From: an uncultured Peptococcaceae bacterium
GTDB taxonomy: Bacteria; Bacillota; Peptococcia; Peptococcales; Peptococcaceae
Assembly: GCA_934229395.1 (NCBI GenBank)
Contig: CAKQDL010000007.1
Coordinates: 1-56,657, forward strand
Direction of reading: 5' to 3'
DNA length: 56,657 nt
In this document: piece after piece, positions 24,635 through 33,724 of the stretch
How positions within the stretch are numbered: the first letter of the stretch is position 1
Layout of the letters: each line of letters begins with the position of its first letter
Notes under the pieces: generated by a model
The model's input: the letters and a program-made list of their open reading frames with translations, nothing else
Databases searched by the model: none
Told to the model about the DNA's origin: nothing
Translations under genes and position numbers: made by a program

Positions 24635-26116
24635 ATGAAATACATCAGCACACGCAACAATTCCCAAAAGGTCGACGCAGCACAGGCAGTTGTTAATGGC
24701 ATGGTGCCAGAAGGCGGCCTCTATGTGCCAGAAGTCATCCCAACACTGAGCAAAGAAGACATTGCAGCGCTTAAGGACTTGAGCTATCAAGATCTCGCTA
24801 AAAAAATCCTTGGTCTCTATCTTGAAGATTTTAGTGCAGAAGAAATTGCCCACATTGTAGAGAGCGCCTACAACGCCGAAAGCTTTGACGACGAAGCCAT
24901 CGTGCCAGTGAAAAAAATCAAAGAAGGTCTCTATGTTCTCGAGCTTTGGCACGGCCCAACAGCAGCCTTTAAGGACATGGCCCTCCAGCTTTTGCCACAC
25001 CTTCTCGTGACCAGCATGAAAAAGGTTGGCGTAGATAAGAAGGTCGTCATCTTGGTAGCCACCTCCGGCGATACCGGCAAGGCGGCCCTCGAAGGCTTTA
25101 AGGACGTACCAGGTACCGCCATCATCACCTTCTATCCAAACGGTGGCGTGAGCGAAGTGCAAGAGCTTCAAATGCTCACCACAGGTGGCAGCAACACCTC
25201 CATGTTTGCCGTAGAAGGCAACTTCGACGATTGCCAACGCGCCGTAAAGGAAGCCTTTGCCAACGAAGACCTCCTCAAAAAGGTCGATGCAGCTGGCGCA
25301 CAATTCTCCTCTGCAAACTCCATCAACTGGGGCAGACTACTTCCACAAATTGTTTACTATTTCTCAGCCTATATGCAGCTCGCACGCAAGGGCGATATTG
25401 TCATGGGCGATACCATCGACTTCACCGTGCCAACCGGTAACTTTGGCAACATCCTAGCTGGCTGGTTTGCACGCGAAATGGGCCTTCCTGTGGGCAAGCT
25501 CGTTTGCGCCTCCAACGCCAACGATGTCTTGGACGAGTTCATCCAAACCGGTCTTTATAATGCCAAGCGCCCATTCCTCAAGACTAAGAGCCCATCTATG
25601 GACATCTTGGTGTCCTCCAACCTCGAACGCTTCATTTACTTTATGAGCGAACGCAACGGCGAAGAAGTGGCCAAGGATATGGCTGCCCTTTCTGCCGACG
25701 GTCAGTACAAAATCACCGACGAAGAATTTAAGCGTATGCGAGAAGTGCTCAAGAGCGGCAGCGCAGACGATATGGCTACTCTAGACATCATCGGCCAAAT
25801 TTACAAGGAAAGCGGCTACCTCTTAGATACCCACACCGCCATTGCCGTAGGCGTGGCAGAACGTGAAGCAGAAGGCCGCGCGATGGTTGTCGACTCCACC
25901 GCCAACCCATACAAATTTGTTGGTGCCGTTTGGCAGGGTGTAACAGGTGACGCGCCACAAGAAAGTGACCTCAAGCTCCTCACCACCCTCAGCGAAAAAA
26001 CCGGCGAACCAATCCACCGTGCCCTCGCAAACCTTACCGAAAAAGAAAAATGCGAACGCACCGTCATCACCGTCGCAGACATCAACGACGTGATTCTAAA
26101 AACCATCCAAGGCTAA
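24635..26116 (+). CDS. thrC: Threonine synthase
   Basis: 493 residues, fold type II PLP enzyme converting O-phosphohomoserine to threonine. N-terminal MKYISTRNNSQKV and the PLP lysine in GPTAAFKDMALQLLP (Lys about 113) are diagnostic, with a downstream ATSGDTGKAALEG phosphate-binding loop. The ATG at 24635 is chosen over a GTG four codons earlier because AAGGTGA is better spaced to it. This is the longer (about 490-residue) class. Follows the TrpR-like gene with overlap of control signals. Confidence 0.95.
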   Translation: MKYISTRNNSQKVDAAQAVVNGMVPEGGLYVPEVIPTLSKEDIAALKDLSYQDLAKKILGLYLEDFSAEEIAHIVESAYNAESFDDEAIVPVKKIKEGLYVLELWHGPTAAFKDMALQLLPHLLVTSMKKVGVDKKVVILVATSGDTGKAALEGFKDVPGTAIITFYPNGGVSEVQELQMLTTGGSNTSMFAVEGNFDDCQRAVKEAFANEDLLKKVDAAGAQFSSANSINWGRLLPQIVYYFSAYMQLARKGDIVMGDTIDFTVPTGNFGNILAGWFAREMGLPVGKLVCASNANDVLDEFIQTGLYNAKRPFLKTKSPSMDILVSSNLERFIYFMSERNGEEVAKDMAALSADGQYKITDEEFKRMREVLKSGSADDMATLDIIGQIYKESGYLLDTHTAIAVGVAEREAEGRAMVVDSTANPYKFVGAVWQGVTGDAPQESDLKLLTTLSEKTGEPIHRALANLTEKEKCERTVITVADINDVILKTIQG

Positions 26117-26128
26117 GCAGTGGTTCAA

Positions 26129-26417
26129 GGGGACGAACGGGAAATAGCAGTTTTGAAAAATACGTATATGCAATAGAATAAGCCTTCTACCTCTCAGAGG
26201 GGGAAGGTGTCACCGGGTCGCGATTTTTGGCCCGGTGACGGATGAGGGAGTGATTTTAAGCGAAGGTGACTGCTAGCGCATCGCTTGCTAACGCTCGCAC
26301 TCTCCTCATCCGTCATTTTCTGCGCTTTTGCTTTGAAAATGCCACCTTCTCCCCTCCAAAGAAGAGGAGAAGGCTTTTTTTATTTGCGTACGTAGTTGCT
26401 ATTTCTCGCTCGTCCCC
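26129..26417. mobile_element. MITE-like repeat element with imperfect terminal inverted repeats
   Basis: 289 bp with no ORF of its own. Left end GGGGACGAACGGGAAATAGC, right end (reverse complement) GGGGACGAGCGAGAAATAGC. The similarity continues inward with TACGTA, GCAA and AAGCCTTCT. Inside are two nested palindromes: GTCACCGGG with CCCGGTGAC, and GACGGATGAGGGAGTG (about 26237-26252) with CACTCTCCTCATCCGTC about 45 nt later. The right arm also forms a terminator-like hairpin (CCTTCTCC/GGAGAAGG plus T-run, 26345-26385) that may end thrC. No clear target duplication is visible. A partial copy lies at 74-144 in inverse orientation. Each copy sits within 13 nt of a stop codon. Confidence 0.7.
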
Positions 26418-26425
26418 TTTTTTAA

Positions 26426-26454
26426 TTGAGCCTGCGAAAATGCTAGGGTATAAT
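26426..26454 (+). promoter_or_regulatory. Promoter of sfsA
   Basis: TTGAGC (26426-26431), 17-nt spacer, perfect TATAAT (26449-26454). Lies 9 nt outside the right end of the repeat element. Confidence 0.7.
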
Positions 26455-26476
26455 ATAAGAACTTGGGAGGTGTGCG

Positions 26477-27160
26477 ATGGGTTTTGAGAATGTCTGTGAG
26501 GCTGTATTTTTAAAAAGGCGCAATCGGTTTATTGCTGAGGTGGAGATAGATGGACGGATTGAGGCGGCACATGTGGCCAACACGGGGCGCATGGCGGAGC
26601 TTTTGCTGCCTGGCGTGCCGGCCTTGGTGCGGCGGGCTGAAAACCAAAATAGAAAAACGGCGTGGGATTTGTTGGCTGTAAAAAAAGATGGGCGCTGGGT
26701 GTGCTTGCAGGCCAGGTGGGCCAACGATTTTTTTGCCGCTTGGCTCGCCGAAAAACGCATTGCAGGCTTTGAAAATGCCACGACCATTCGCAAAGAATAC
26801 AAGATTGGCGGTAGCCGCTTTGATTTTATGATAGAATGTGAGGGAGAGAAGTGGCTCATTGAGGTCAAAAGCGTGAACTTTGTTACAGCGGGCCACGCCC
26901 TCTTTCCCGATGCACCCACAGAGCGCGGCCGCCGTCATGTAGAGGAGCTTTTATCCTTACGCAGTGAGGGCTATAAGGTGGGTGTGGTTTTTGTGACCAT
27001 GGGGCAGGATGTGGTCGATGTAAGTTTTAACGAAAAAAACGATCCGGCCTTTGCGGCCGCCATGCGCCGCGCCCTTGACGAAAAAATATATGTGCACGCC
27101 TTTAGTGCGCGCATTGAACCGCCACAGGTTCTTTTTAACGGTGAACGTCCTATAATATAA
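26477..27160 (+). CDS. sfsA: SfsA family protein (DNA/RNA nuclease SfsA)
   Basis: 227 residues. The N-terminal OB-like domain has RRNRFIAEVEIDG and HVANTGRMAELLLPG. The C-terminal domain has a PD-(D/E)XK-like core: SRFDFMIECEGEKWLIEVKSVN, then FPDAPTERGRRHVEEL. Named for sugar fermentation stimulation in E. coli; the real role is uncertain and nuclease activity is suggested by the fold. GGGAGGTG precedes the ATG. Normal length. Confidence 0.93.
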   Translation: MGFENVCEAVFLKRRNRFIAEVEIDGRIEAAHVANTGRMAELLLPGVPALVRRAENQNRKTAWDLLAVKKDGRWVCLQARWANDFFAAWLAEKRIAGFENATTIRKEYKIGGSRFDFMIECEGEKWLIEVKSVNFVTAGHALFPDAPTERGRRHVEELLSLRSEGYKVGVVFVTMGQDVVDVSFNEKNDPAFAAAMRRALDEKIYVHAFSARIEPPQVLFNGERPII

Positions 27161-27171
27161 AGGAGCAAACA

Positions 27172-27984
27172 ATGGAAGTCTATGCATTGGTTGGTGCCAG
27201 CGGCACTGGCAAGAGCCATCACGCCACCGATTTGGCCGATGAGCTGCAAATTAACTATATTATTGACGATGGGCTGCTTATTCATAACGGCAAAAAGCTG
27301 GCTGGTGTTTCGGCCAAAAGTGAGCCCACGATGGTGGCTGCCGTCAAACGTGCCATCTTTTTGGATCAGGAACACGCGAGCAACGTTAAAACAGCCTTGA
27401 ACATTTATCACGTGAAAAAGCTGCTTATTTTGGGCACTTCTGAGCACATGATTGACCGCATTGTTGGTGCCCTAGGGCTTCCTGCTGTGAAGCAAATCAT
27501 CTATATTCAAGATGTGGCCACAGAAGAAGAAATTACCACCGCCAAGGAAATGCGCAAGGAAGGCAAGCACGTGATTCCACTGCCGGTGGTGGAGGTCAGA
27601 AAGGATTTGCCAACGGCGTGGATAGCGCCTGTGATGGGTCTCTTTAAGCGCAAGAAAAAGGATGAGGAAGCGCGTGTGAACGAAAAAAGCATTGTGCGTC
27701 CAGCTTTTTCTCAATTGGGCAAGGTGGTCATATCCGAAAACGTCTTTATTGAGCTCACACGCAAGGTGGCTGAAAGACAGGCCATTTTTGGCCCTAATCC
27801 GCGCATCACTGTGCGCATGAGCGACCTGGGCGCCACCATTCAAATGGAAAGCCGCGTGAAATATGGCGTGGCGATTCAGCGCGATGTGATGGCCTTCCAA
27901 AAAAATTTGAGCGAGGAAGTTGAAAAAACCACAGGCATACCAGTGCGCACCATCGACGTGCGCTTGTCTGGGGTTATGCAATAA
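27172..27984 (+). CDS. P-loop NTPase fused to an Asp23/Gls24-like domain
   Basis: 270 residues. N-terminal part (about 1-150) opens with a clean Walker A, LVGASGTGKSHHATDLA, and resembles a small P-loop kinase/ATPase; IIDDGLLI may be part of the site. The C-terminal part (about 175-270) looks like an Asp23/Gls24 domain: the VVISENVFIELTRKVAERQ segment, then a YGVAIQRDVMAFQKNL helix and VRTIDVRLSGV at the end. Asp23 proteins are linked to envelope stress in Gram-positives. Its TAATG overlap with dnaD suggests co-expression with replication restart genes. Function unknown; domain calls are by eye. Confidence 0.7.
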   Translation: MEVYALVGASGTGKSHHATDLADELQINYIIDDGLLIHNGKKLAGVSAKSEPTMVAAVKRAIFLDQEHASNVKTALNIYHVKKLLILGTSEHMIDRIVGALGLPAVKQIIYIQDVATEEEITTAKEMRKEGKHVIPLPVVEVRKDLPTAWIAPVMGLFKRKKKDEEARVNEKSIVRPAFSQLGKVVISENVFIELTRKVAERQAIFGPNPRITVRMSDLGATIQMESRVKYGVAIQRDVMAFQKNLSEEVEKTTGIPVRTIDVRLSGVMQ

Positions 27985-28907
27985 TGGAGAATGGAATGGA
28001 TACAAAGTTTTTGAATTGGTTTCTCTCTGGCGGCTCTGTGGCCATGCCAAAGCGTATGCTGGCCTATATTGAGCCCTTGGGCCTAAGCTTTGAGGAGCTG
28101 GGAGAAATTGTTTACCTCATGTCCCTAGAGGGACGCGTGCGCGGCGGCGACAAAATGGGAAAAACAGCCGCTCAGGATTTGGTGGCCAAGCGCTACATCA
28201 CCTACAATCCCGACACTGGCGATTTTTCTCTAAAGCCCCTTTTTGACCGTATGCTCCAAGGCAGCACCGCCCAAGAAGAAGCCGCGGCTTCAGGCAATGC
28301 AGAAAAGGAAAAAAACGTTGATGTCCTAGTTAACGTTGTTAAGCGCTACGAAAAGGAAAAGGGCATCATTCTTTCGCCCAAGGTCAGAGGCGATTTGAGC
28401 GAGGTGATTTTGCGCTACGGCTGGGACAGCGATTTGACCTATCTTATTTACGATTATTACTATAGCCGTCAAAGACAGCATTATAACTTTCTTTCCTTTG
28501 CACAAATGGCGTACAATGCTGGCGTGAACGACCGTGCATCCTTAAAAAGCTTCATCCTAAGCCTTGATTACGAGGTCACCAAGGTGCGCGAAATCCTGCG
28601 TCTTTTGGGCAAACGCAATGCGCCGAGCGAGGCCCAGCGCGCGCTCTATAACAAATGGAGCAAGGAGTGGGGATTCAGCCAGGAAATGATTATTATGGCC
28701 ACCACAGACACCGCCGGCGCTGACAACCCGAGCATGAATTACCTAGACTCCATCTTGGCCAGCTGGCATACCATGGGTATCACCCAGCCTAGTCAGGTAG
28801 AGGCGCTGCGTGCCAAGAAAAAAGGCGCACGCATTACAAGAAAACGCAACGACAACCGCTATGTGAGCAAGGAAGGTCCACGCGACTTTTCTAGTAGGGA
28901 GGAATGA
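27984..28907 (+). CDS. dnaD: DnaD-domain replication initiation protein
   Basis: 307 residues. N-terminal winged-helix region (LGLSFEELGEIVYLMSLEGR) and one or two C-terminal DnaD domains: RYEKEKGIILSPKVRGDL, and NYLDSILASWHTMGI near 250, which matches the YxxxIxxxW signature. DnaD remodels DNA and helps load the replicative helicase with DnaB and DnaI in Firmicutes. The ATG overlaps the previous stop (TAATG); an ATG 4 codons in (27996) is also possible. The stop overlaps an ATG of the next frame. Confidence 0.88.
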   Translation: MENGMDTKFLNWFLSGGSVAMPKRMLAYIEPLGLSFEELGEIVYLMSLEGRVRGGDKMGKTAAQDLVAKRYITYNPDTGDFSLKPLFDRMLQGSTAQEEAAASGNAEKEKNVDVLVNVVKRYEKEKGIILSPKVRGDLSEVILRYGWDSDLTYLIYDYYYSRQRQHYNFLSFAQMAYNAGVNDRASLKSFILSLDYEVTKVREILRLLGKRNAPSEAQRALYNKWSKEWGFSQEMIIMATTDTAGADNPSMNYLDSILASWHTMGITQPSQVEALRAKKKGARITRKRNDNRYVSKEGPRDFSSREE

Positions 28908-28909
28908 TT

Positions 28910-29866
28910 GTGGCACAATGGGAATCAAAACGCGAAGCCAAAAAGCAGGAATGCGACGCCCGCGTGGCCAAGCTTCATGCCATGCATCCAGATTTGGCAG
29001 AGGCTGACCGCAAGCTACGTATGCACGCCCTAGGCTGCATCAAAAAAAGCATCAAGGGCGGACCAAAGGGCTTGGATGAGGCCGATAAGATTTATCAAAG
29101 CCTCTTGCAGGAGCGCGACACCATTTTGGCCCGCTATGGCCTTACACCAGCTGTGTACGAGCCTGTGTGGGATTGCCCTCTTTGCGAGGACCGCGGCTAT
29201 ATTCGCCCAGGGGTGCCTTGTACCTGTCAGCTCAGAGAAAAACGCGAGGCCACCTATTTGGCCAGCGGCTTGCCAGAAAAATACCGAAACAAAACCTTTG
29301 ACAATTTCCGCACCGACGTCTACACAGACCCTTACGACATGGAAAAGAAGCTTGCACGCATCGCGCGCTTTATCATGGGCCTTGCAGAAGGCAGACCCAT
29401 GGGTAACCTTGTGTTGCGTGGCTATGTAGGCCGTGGCAAAACCCATCTTTCGGCCGCCATTGCCAATGCCTGCATCGAGCGCAATCTCACCGTGGTCTAT
29501 CGCCGCGTGGATGATCTTTTGGACCTCATCCGTCTGTGCAAGTTTGAGCGTGGACAAGACAGCGAAGAAACAAGACGCACCTACGAGCTCCTTTTTAACA
29601 GCGATCTGCTCATCCTAGACGATTTCGGCGCCGAGCCAAAAACCGAGTTCGCCCTAGATGAGCTCACGCGCCTCATAGAAGAGCGTAACTTGCGCAACAA
29701 ATCCTGGGTCATCAACACCAATTTGGAATACAACGACATCGAAAAAATCTACGATCCACGCCTAATGGAGCGCATCGACGAAAAGGCCACAGTCTTTCGC
29801 CTAGAAGCTCCAGAAAGCCTCCGCCGCGAAGAAGCGCGCCGCTCGCTGGACGTAGAGCTCATATAA
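28910..29866 (+). CDS. dnaI: DnaI/DnaC-like helicase loader
   Basis: 318 residues from GTG 28910, preferred because GGGAGG at 28897-28902 is too close to the ATG at 28904. AAA+ ATPase with Walker A GYVGRGKTHLSAAIANA near 163 and Walker B LLILDDFGAEP near 225. An N-terminal zinc-binding motif CPLCEDRG...CTCQ lies near residue 85. It loads the DnaB-type replicative helicase. Partner of dnaD immediately upstream, as in Bacillus, although there dnaD and dnaI are not adjacent. Confidence 0.9.
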   Translation: MAQWESKREAKKQECDARVAKLHAMHPDLAEADRKLRMHALGCIKKSIKGGPKGLDEADKIYQSLLQERDTILARYGLTPAVYEPVWDCPLCEDRGYIRPGVPCTCQLREKREATYLASGLPEKYRNKTFDNFRTDVYTDPYDMEKKLARIARFIMGLAEGRPMGNLVLRGYVGRGKTHLSAAIANACIERNLTVVYRRVDDLLDLIRLCKFERGQDSEETRRTYELLFNSDLLILDDFGAEPKTEFALDELTRLIEERNLRNKSWVINTNLEYNDIEKIYDPRLMERIDEKATVFRLEAPESLRREEARRSLDVELI

Positions 29867-29870
29867 AACG

Positions 29871-29899
29871 AGGAACAGCCAACGCGGCTGTTCCTTTTT
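29871..29899 (+). terminator. Terminator of the sfsA-dnaI run
   Basis: AGGAACAGCC/GGCTGTTCCT 10-bp stem, 5-nt loop, then TTTT. Confidence 0.9.
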
Positions 29900-29925
29900 C
29901 ATGAGATTGTTTAACCATGCCTTCA

Positions 29926-29954
29926 TTGACCCGTGGGGGGATATTTGCTAAAAT
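29926..29954 (+). promoter_or_regulatory. Promoter of purA
   Basis: TTGACC (29926-29931), 17-nt spacer, TAAAAT (29949-29954), about 90 nt before the purA start. Confidence 0.7.
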
Positions 29955-30045
29955 AAAGTGACCATGCTTTTAAAGTAGGTGCCTATGCGCATTTTTGTGC
30001 TGGGCTGCTGATTTTTGTAAAAAAAATTTTGTTGAGGTGAAGAAT

Positions 30046-31329
30046 ATGCCAGGATTGGTATTATTGGGAGCACAATGGGGCGACGAAGGTAAGGGTAAAA
30101 TTACCGATTATCTCGCAGAACGCGCAGATTACGTGGTCCGTTATCAAGGCGGCAACAACGCTGGCCATACTGTAGTTGTAAACGGGGAAGAATTTAAGCT
30201 CCGTCTCATTCCATCTGGGATTATTTCTGGTCATGCTGAATGTGTAATTGCAAATGGTGTTGTTGTAGACTTAAAGGTTCTCATTAAGGAAATGGAATAT
30301 TTAAAGGCAAAGGGTGTGGACGTGAGCCGACTAAAAATCAGCGACCGTTGTCATCTCATCATGCCTTATCACATTACCCAAGATGAATGTGAAGAAGCTG
30401 CCAAGGGCGACCAAAAAATTGGTACCACCAAAAACGGCATTGGCCCTTGCTATATGGACAAGTGCGCCCGCATTGGTATCCGCATGGGCGACATCACTGA
30501 TCCAGACTACTTTATGACCCGCCTTGAAAATGCTGTGAAGATTAAAAACAACATGCTCGGCAAGCTCTACGGCGTAGAACCATTTGACGCAAAGGCCATT
30601 GCAGACGAATACCTGGCCCTTGCTGCACGAATCAAGGATCAAATTTGCGACACCTCCTACCTCTTGGACGAAGCCCTAAAGGCTGGCAAGAAGGTTTGCT
30701 TTGAAGGGGCACAAGGTACCCTTTTGGACATCGACCACGGTACCTATCCATTTGTTACCTCTTCCAACCCTAACTCCGGTGCTGCTTGCGTAGGCGCTGG
30801 TATTGGTCCACAAAACATCGACAACGTTCTCGGGATTATTAAGAGCTACACCACTCGCGTTGGTGCTGGCCCATTCCCAACAGAACAGGAAAACGAAATT
30901 GGTCACGAGCTCCAAAAGCGTGGCTTTGAATTTGGTACCGTTACTGGCCGTACCCGTCGCTGCGGTTGGATGGACTTGGCGCTTGTAAACTACTCCATCC
31001 GTTTGAACGGCATCAATGGCCTTGCACTTATGAAGCTCGATATCTTGGACACCTTCCCAGAAATCAAAATCTGCACAGGCTACAAGCTCAACGGCGAAGA
31101 AATCAAGTACTTCCCAGGCCGCTTGGATGACCTCGAAAAGGTAGAACCAATTTATGAAAGCGTTGAAGGCTGGATGGAAGACACCACCTCCTGCACCACC
31201 TTTGATGCTCTCCCAGAAAAGGCAAAGGCCTTTATTGCACGCGTTGAAGCCATCACTGGCGTAGACGTGAAGATTGTTGCCGTTGGTCCTGGCCGCGAAC
31301 AAACCATCATTCGCCAAGACATTATTTAA
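30046..31329 (+). CDS. purA: Adenylosuccinate synthetase
   Basis: 427 residues from ATG 30046 behind GAGGTGA; a longer frame from 29995 is not supported. Joins IMP and aspartate using GTP. Signature WGDEGKGKITDYL at the N-terminus (GTP-binding loop and catalytic Asp), the GNNAGHTVV element, and the C-terminal TGRTRRCGWMDL. Normal length and conserved throughout. Confidence 0.97.
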   Translation: MPGLVLLGAQWGDEGKGKITDYLAERADYVVRYQGGNNAGHTVVVNGEEFKLRLIPSGIISGHAECVIANGVVVDLKVLIKEMEYLKAKGVDVSRLKISDRCHLIMPYHITQDECEEAAKGDQKIGTTKNGIGPCYMDKCARIGIRMGDITDPDYFMTRLENAVKIKNNMLGKLYGVEPFDAKAIADEYLALAARIKDQICDTSYLLDEALKAGKKVCFEGAQGTLLDIDHGTYPFVTSSNPNSGAACVGAGIGPQNIDNVLGIIKSYTTRVGAGPFPTEQENEIGHELQKRGFEFGTVTGRTRRCGWMDLALVNYSIRLNGINGLALMKLDILDTFPEIKICTGYKLNGEEIKYFPGRLDDLEKVEPIYESVEGWMEDTTSCTTFDALPEKAKAFIARVEAITGVDVKIVAVGPGREQTIIRQDII

Positions 31330-31340
31330 AGGCAACATCA

Positions 31341-32918
31341 ATGTCAAAACAAAAATCGTTTTTTAAGGGCGCGCTCATCTTAACCCTCGCAGGCGTATTG
31401 GGTAAAATGCTCGGCGCCCTTTATCGTATTCCTTTTAACCGCATTGTTGGCGAAGAGGGGGCGGCGCTTTATGGCTTGAGCTATTCGCTCTACTCCATTT
31501 TGTTTGCCCTTTCTACTGCAGGGATTCCTTTGGCTGTGTCCAAAATGGTTGCTGTATATGAGGAACGACGCGAAAGTGGCGAAAGCCTGCGCCTTATTCG
31601 CGCGGCCTTTATGCTTTTGGCAAGCATTGGGGTTTTGGTAGGACTTTTCGTCTTTTTCCGAGCCGATTGGATTGCTCAAACCCTCTTTAACGAGCCAAAG
31701 GCGGCCTTGAGCCTCAAGGCTCTTTCTCCGGCCATGCTCTTTAGCTGTCTCATGGCGGTACTCCGTGGCTACTTCCAAGGCCATCAGCGCATGGTTCCTA
31801 CAGCCATTTCACAAATTTTGGAGCAGTTTTTCCGTGTTGGCACCATCTTTATTGCCATCTTTCTCCTGGCCTCAAAGCCTCTTGAGATGATTGTGGCGGG
31901 TGCTAGCTTTGGTTCTGCGGTAGGCGGTATGGTGAGCTTTGCCTTCTTGGCGTGCTTCTTCTTGCTGTATTGCAAAAAAGAGCATCCACACAACGAAGGT
32001 AGCCAGATCAAGCAAGAAAGCACAGCGGCTATGATGAAGCAGCTGGTGTTTTACGCTGTGCCAATTTCTATTGGCGCCTTGGTTTTGCCGATTATGCAAT
32101 TTATTGATTCCTCTATGGACATCGCGTGCCTAGAGGCAAGTGGCATGGGGCACCAAGAGGCTCTCATCCAATACGGCTATTTGGCTTCCTACGCCATGCC
32201 AATCATCAATTTACCGTTTATTATTACCACGGCGGTATCTGCAAGCCTTGTGCCAACGGTTGCCAACCTTATGGAGCAAAAGGACGTGGCAGGCGTGAAT
32301 CACAACATTCGCACCTCGTTGCTTTTGACCATTCTCCTTATGATGCCAGCTGCAGCTGGTTTGGCCACCTTGGGCACACCGATTAGCGATTTGCTTTACG
32401 ACAAGGCTACCGCTGGTCCGGCCCTTTCCTATGTGGCCTTTACTGTTTTGGCCGTGGGCATTTATCAGGTATCCTCCGGCGCCCTCCAAGGCTTGGGCCA
32501 TGTGATGGTGCCAATGTCTAGCCTTATTATGGGTGCCGTTATAAAGGGCATCTTAAACTATGTGCTCTTAACCATGCCAGGGGCCGATATTCGTAACGCT
32601 GCCCTAGCGACTGTCATTGGCTTTTCCTTTGCAGCCCTTCACAATTTGTTCCAGCTCGGGCGCATTGTGGGTAAGCAATGGTTCAACGCCAAGCAGATGG
32701 TTCTAAAGCCTGTTTTAGCCACAGCTGCGATGGCTGCGTGCGTGCTGCTTATTAAAAACGTCTTGTCTGGCGCTCTTGTGGTGACAGCCATTGGCATTGT
32801 GGTAGGGGTTGTGAGCTACTTTGTGGTCATCTTTGCCGTTGGTGGCATCGACAAGGACACCCTCGAAAAGGTGCCAAAAATTGGGCCAAAGCTTGCACGC
32901 AAGTTTGGCGGAAAATAA
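31341..32918 (+). CDS. MurJ/SpoVB-type polysaccharide flippase
   Basis: 525 residues, about 14 hydrophobic segments, MOP/MVF superfamily. N-terminus KGALILTLAGVLGKMLGALYRIPFNRIVG is the classic start of SpoVB/YtgP-type lipid II flippases; a charged loop with ALRGYFQGHQ-like sequence (VLRGYFQGHQRMVPTA) follows. In Bacillus the equivalent position is yabM. A role in peptidoglycan precursor transport is likely; which paralogue (MurJ or a polysaccharide exporter) cannot be settled here. It lies 12 nt after purA. Confidence 0.85.
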   Translation: MSKQKSFFKGALILTLAGVLGKMLGALYRIPFNRIVGEEGAALYGLSYSLYSILFALSTAGIPLAVSKMVAVYEERRESGESLRLIRAAFMLLASIGVLVGLFVFFRADWIAQTLFNEPKAALSLKALSPAMLFSCLMAVLRGYFQGHQRMVPTAISQILEQFFRVGTIFIAIFLLASKPLEMIVAGASFGSAVGGMVSFAFLACFFLLYCKKEHPHNEGSQIKQESTAAMMKQLVFYAVPISIGALVLPIMQFIDSSMDIACLEASGMGHQEALIQYGYLASYAMPIINLPFIITTAVSASLVPTVANLMEQKDVAGVNHNIRTSLLLTILLMMPAAAGLATLGTPISDLLYDKATAGPALSYVAFTVLAVGIYQVSSGALQGLGHVMVPMSSLIMGAVIKGILNYVLLTMPGADIRNAALATVIGFSFAALHNLFQLGRIVGKQWFNAKQMVLKPVLATAAMAACVLLIKNVLSGALVVTAIGIVVGVVSYFVVIFAVGGIDKDTLEKVPKIGPKLARKFGGK

Positions 32919-32923
32919 TAATC

Positions 32924-32949
32924 AAGCGCTTCTTCGGAGGCGCTTTTTC
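32924..32949 (+). terminator. Weak terminator before mazG
   Basis: AAGCGCTTC-TTCG-GAGGCGCTT with a five-T tail. Only 15 nt before the mazG start, so read-through is likely. Confidence 0.6.
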
Positions 32950-32963
32950 TATGAGGTGATGGT

Positions 32964-33578
32964 ATGAAAGATAAAGAAACAAAGCTCGATGAGCTGGTGG
33001 CTGTCATAAGGCGTCTGCGCGCGCCAGATGGCTGCGATTGGGATCGGGTGCAAAGTATGGAGAGTATGCGCAAGCATCTCCTAGAAGAGGCCTACGAGGC
33101 TTGTGACGCCATTGATAGACGGGATATGGTTAATCTCAAGGAAGAGCTTGGAGATGTGCTTTTTCAGGTGATTTTCCTCTCAGAAATCGCCCGTGAGGAG
33201 GGACACTTCGATTTGGAGGCGGTGGCTGGTGCTGAAAAGAAAAAAATGGTGAACCGCCATCCCCATATTTTTGCAGGAGCTAATGCAGCAAGCTTAGATT
33301 GGGAGGCCCTAAAGGCTCGAGAAAAAACCAGAGAGGCGCAGGCGCCGGCGGTGCCGCGAGCGCTGCCTGGCCTCCTGCGCCTCTCTAAGCTCGCTAAAAA
33401 GCTCAAAAAAGCGGGCTTCGATGAAGCGGCGATTCTAAAAATGTGCGCGAGCGAAAAACAGCGACAGCTTTTGGCGTGGCTCTTTGCGGTGGAGAAAGAA
33501 AAAATAAACGCCGAAGAAGAGGCCAGCACCCTCTGTCTTATTTTGGAAAAACATCTAGAAGAAGTAACAGAGTGCTAA
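32964..33578 (+). CDS. mazG: MazG-type nucleoside triphosphate pyrophosphohydrolase
   Basis: 204 residues, a single MazG domain. LRAPDGCDWDRVQ near residue 15, HLLEEAYEACDAI and KEELGDVLFQVIFLSEIA give the EExxE/ExxD metal site, and NRHPHIF follows. It removes pyrophosphate from aberrant NTPs or dNTPs. Bacillus YabN carries an extra methyltransferase domain, which is missing here. Same neighbourhood as yabN. Confidence 0.93.
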   Translation: MKDKETKLDELVAVIRRLRAPDGCDWDRVQSMESMRKHLLEEAYEACDAIDRRDMVNLKEELGDVLFQVIFLSEIAREEGHFDLEAVAGAEKKKMVNRHPHIFAGANAASLDWEALKAREKTREAQAPAVPRALPGLLRLSKLAKKLKKAGFDEAAILKMCASEKQRQLLAWLFAVEKEKINAEEEASTLCLILEKHLEEVTEC

Positions 33579-33642
33579 AAAAATAGAAAAAATATACAAA
33601 TATTGGTCAAAAAACTGTTAAAATAGGCATTTTCCGCTTTTA

Positions 33643-33666
33643 ATGTGGTAAATCATGTGGTAAAAT
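33643..33666 (+). promoter_or_regulatory. Direct repeat and candidate extended -10 before hup
   Basis: ATGTGGTAAA occurs twice (33643-33652 and 33655-33664), 12 nt apart. The second copy includes TGGTAAAAT, an extended -10 motif. The repeat could be two overlapping promoters or a binding site for a regulator, possibly HU itself. Confidence 0.4.
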
Positions 33667-33724
33667 GCAAGCAAGCTATGGAGATTCATCCAAAGAAACA
33701 CATAAGTTTAGGGAGGAAAAATCA

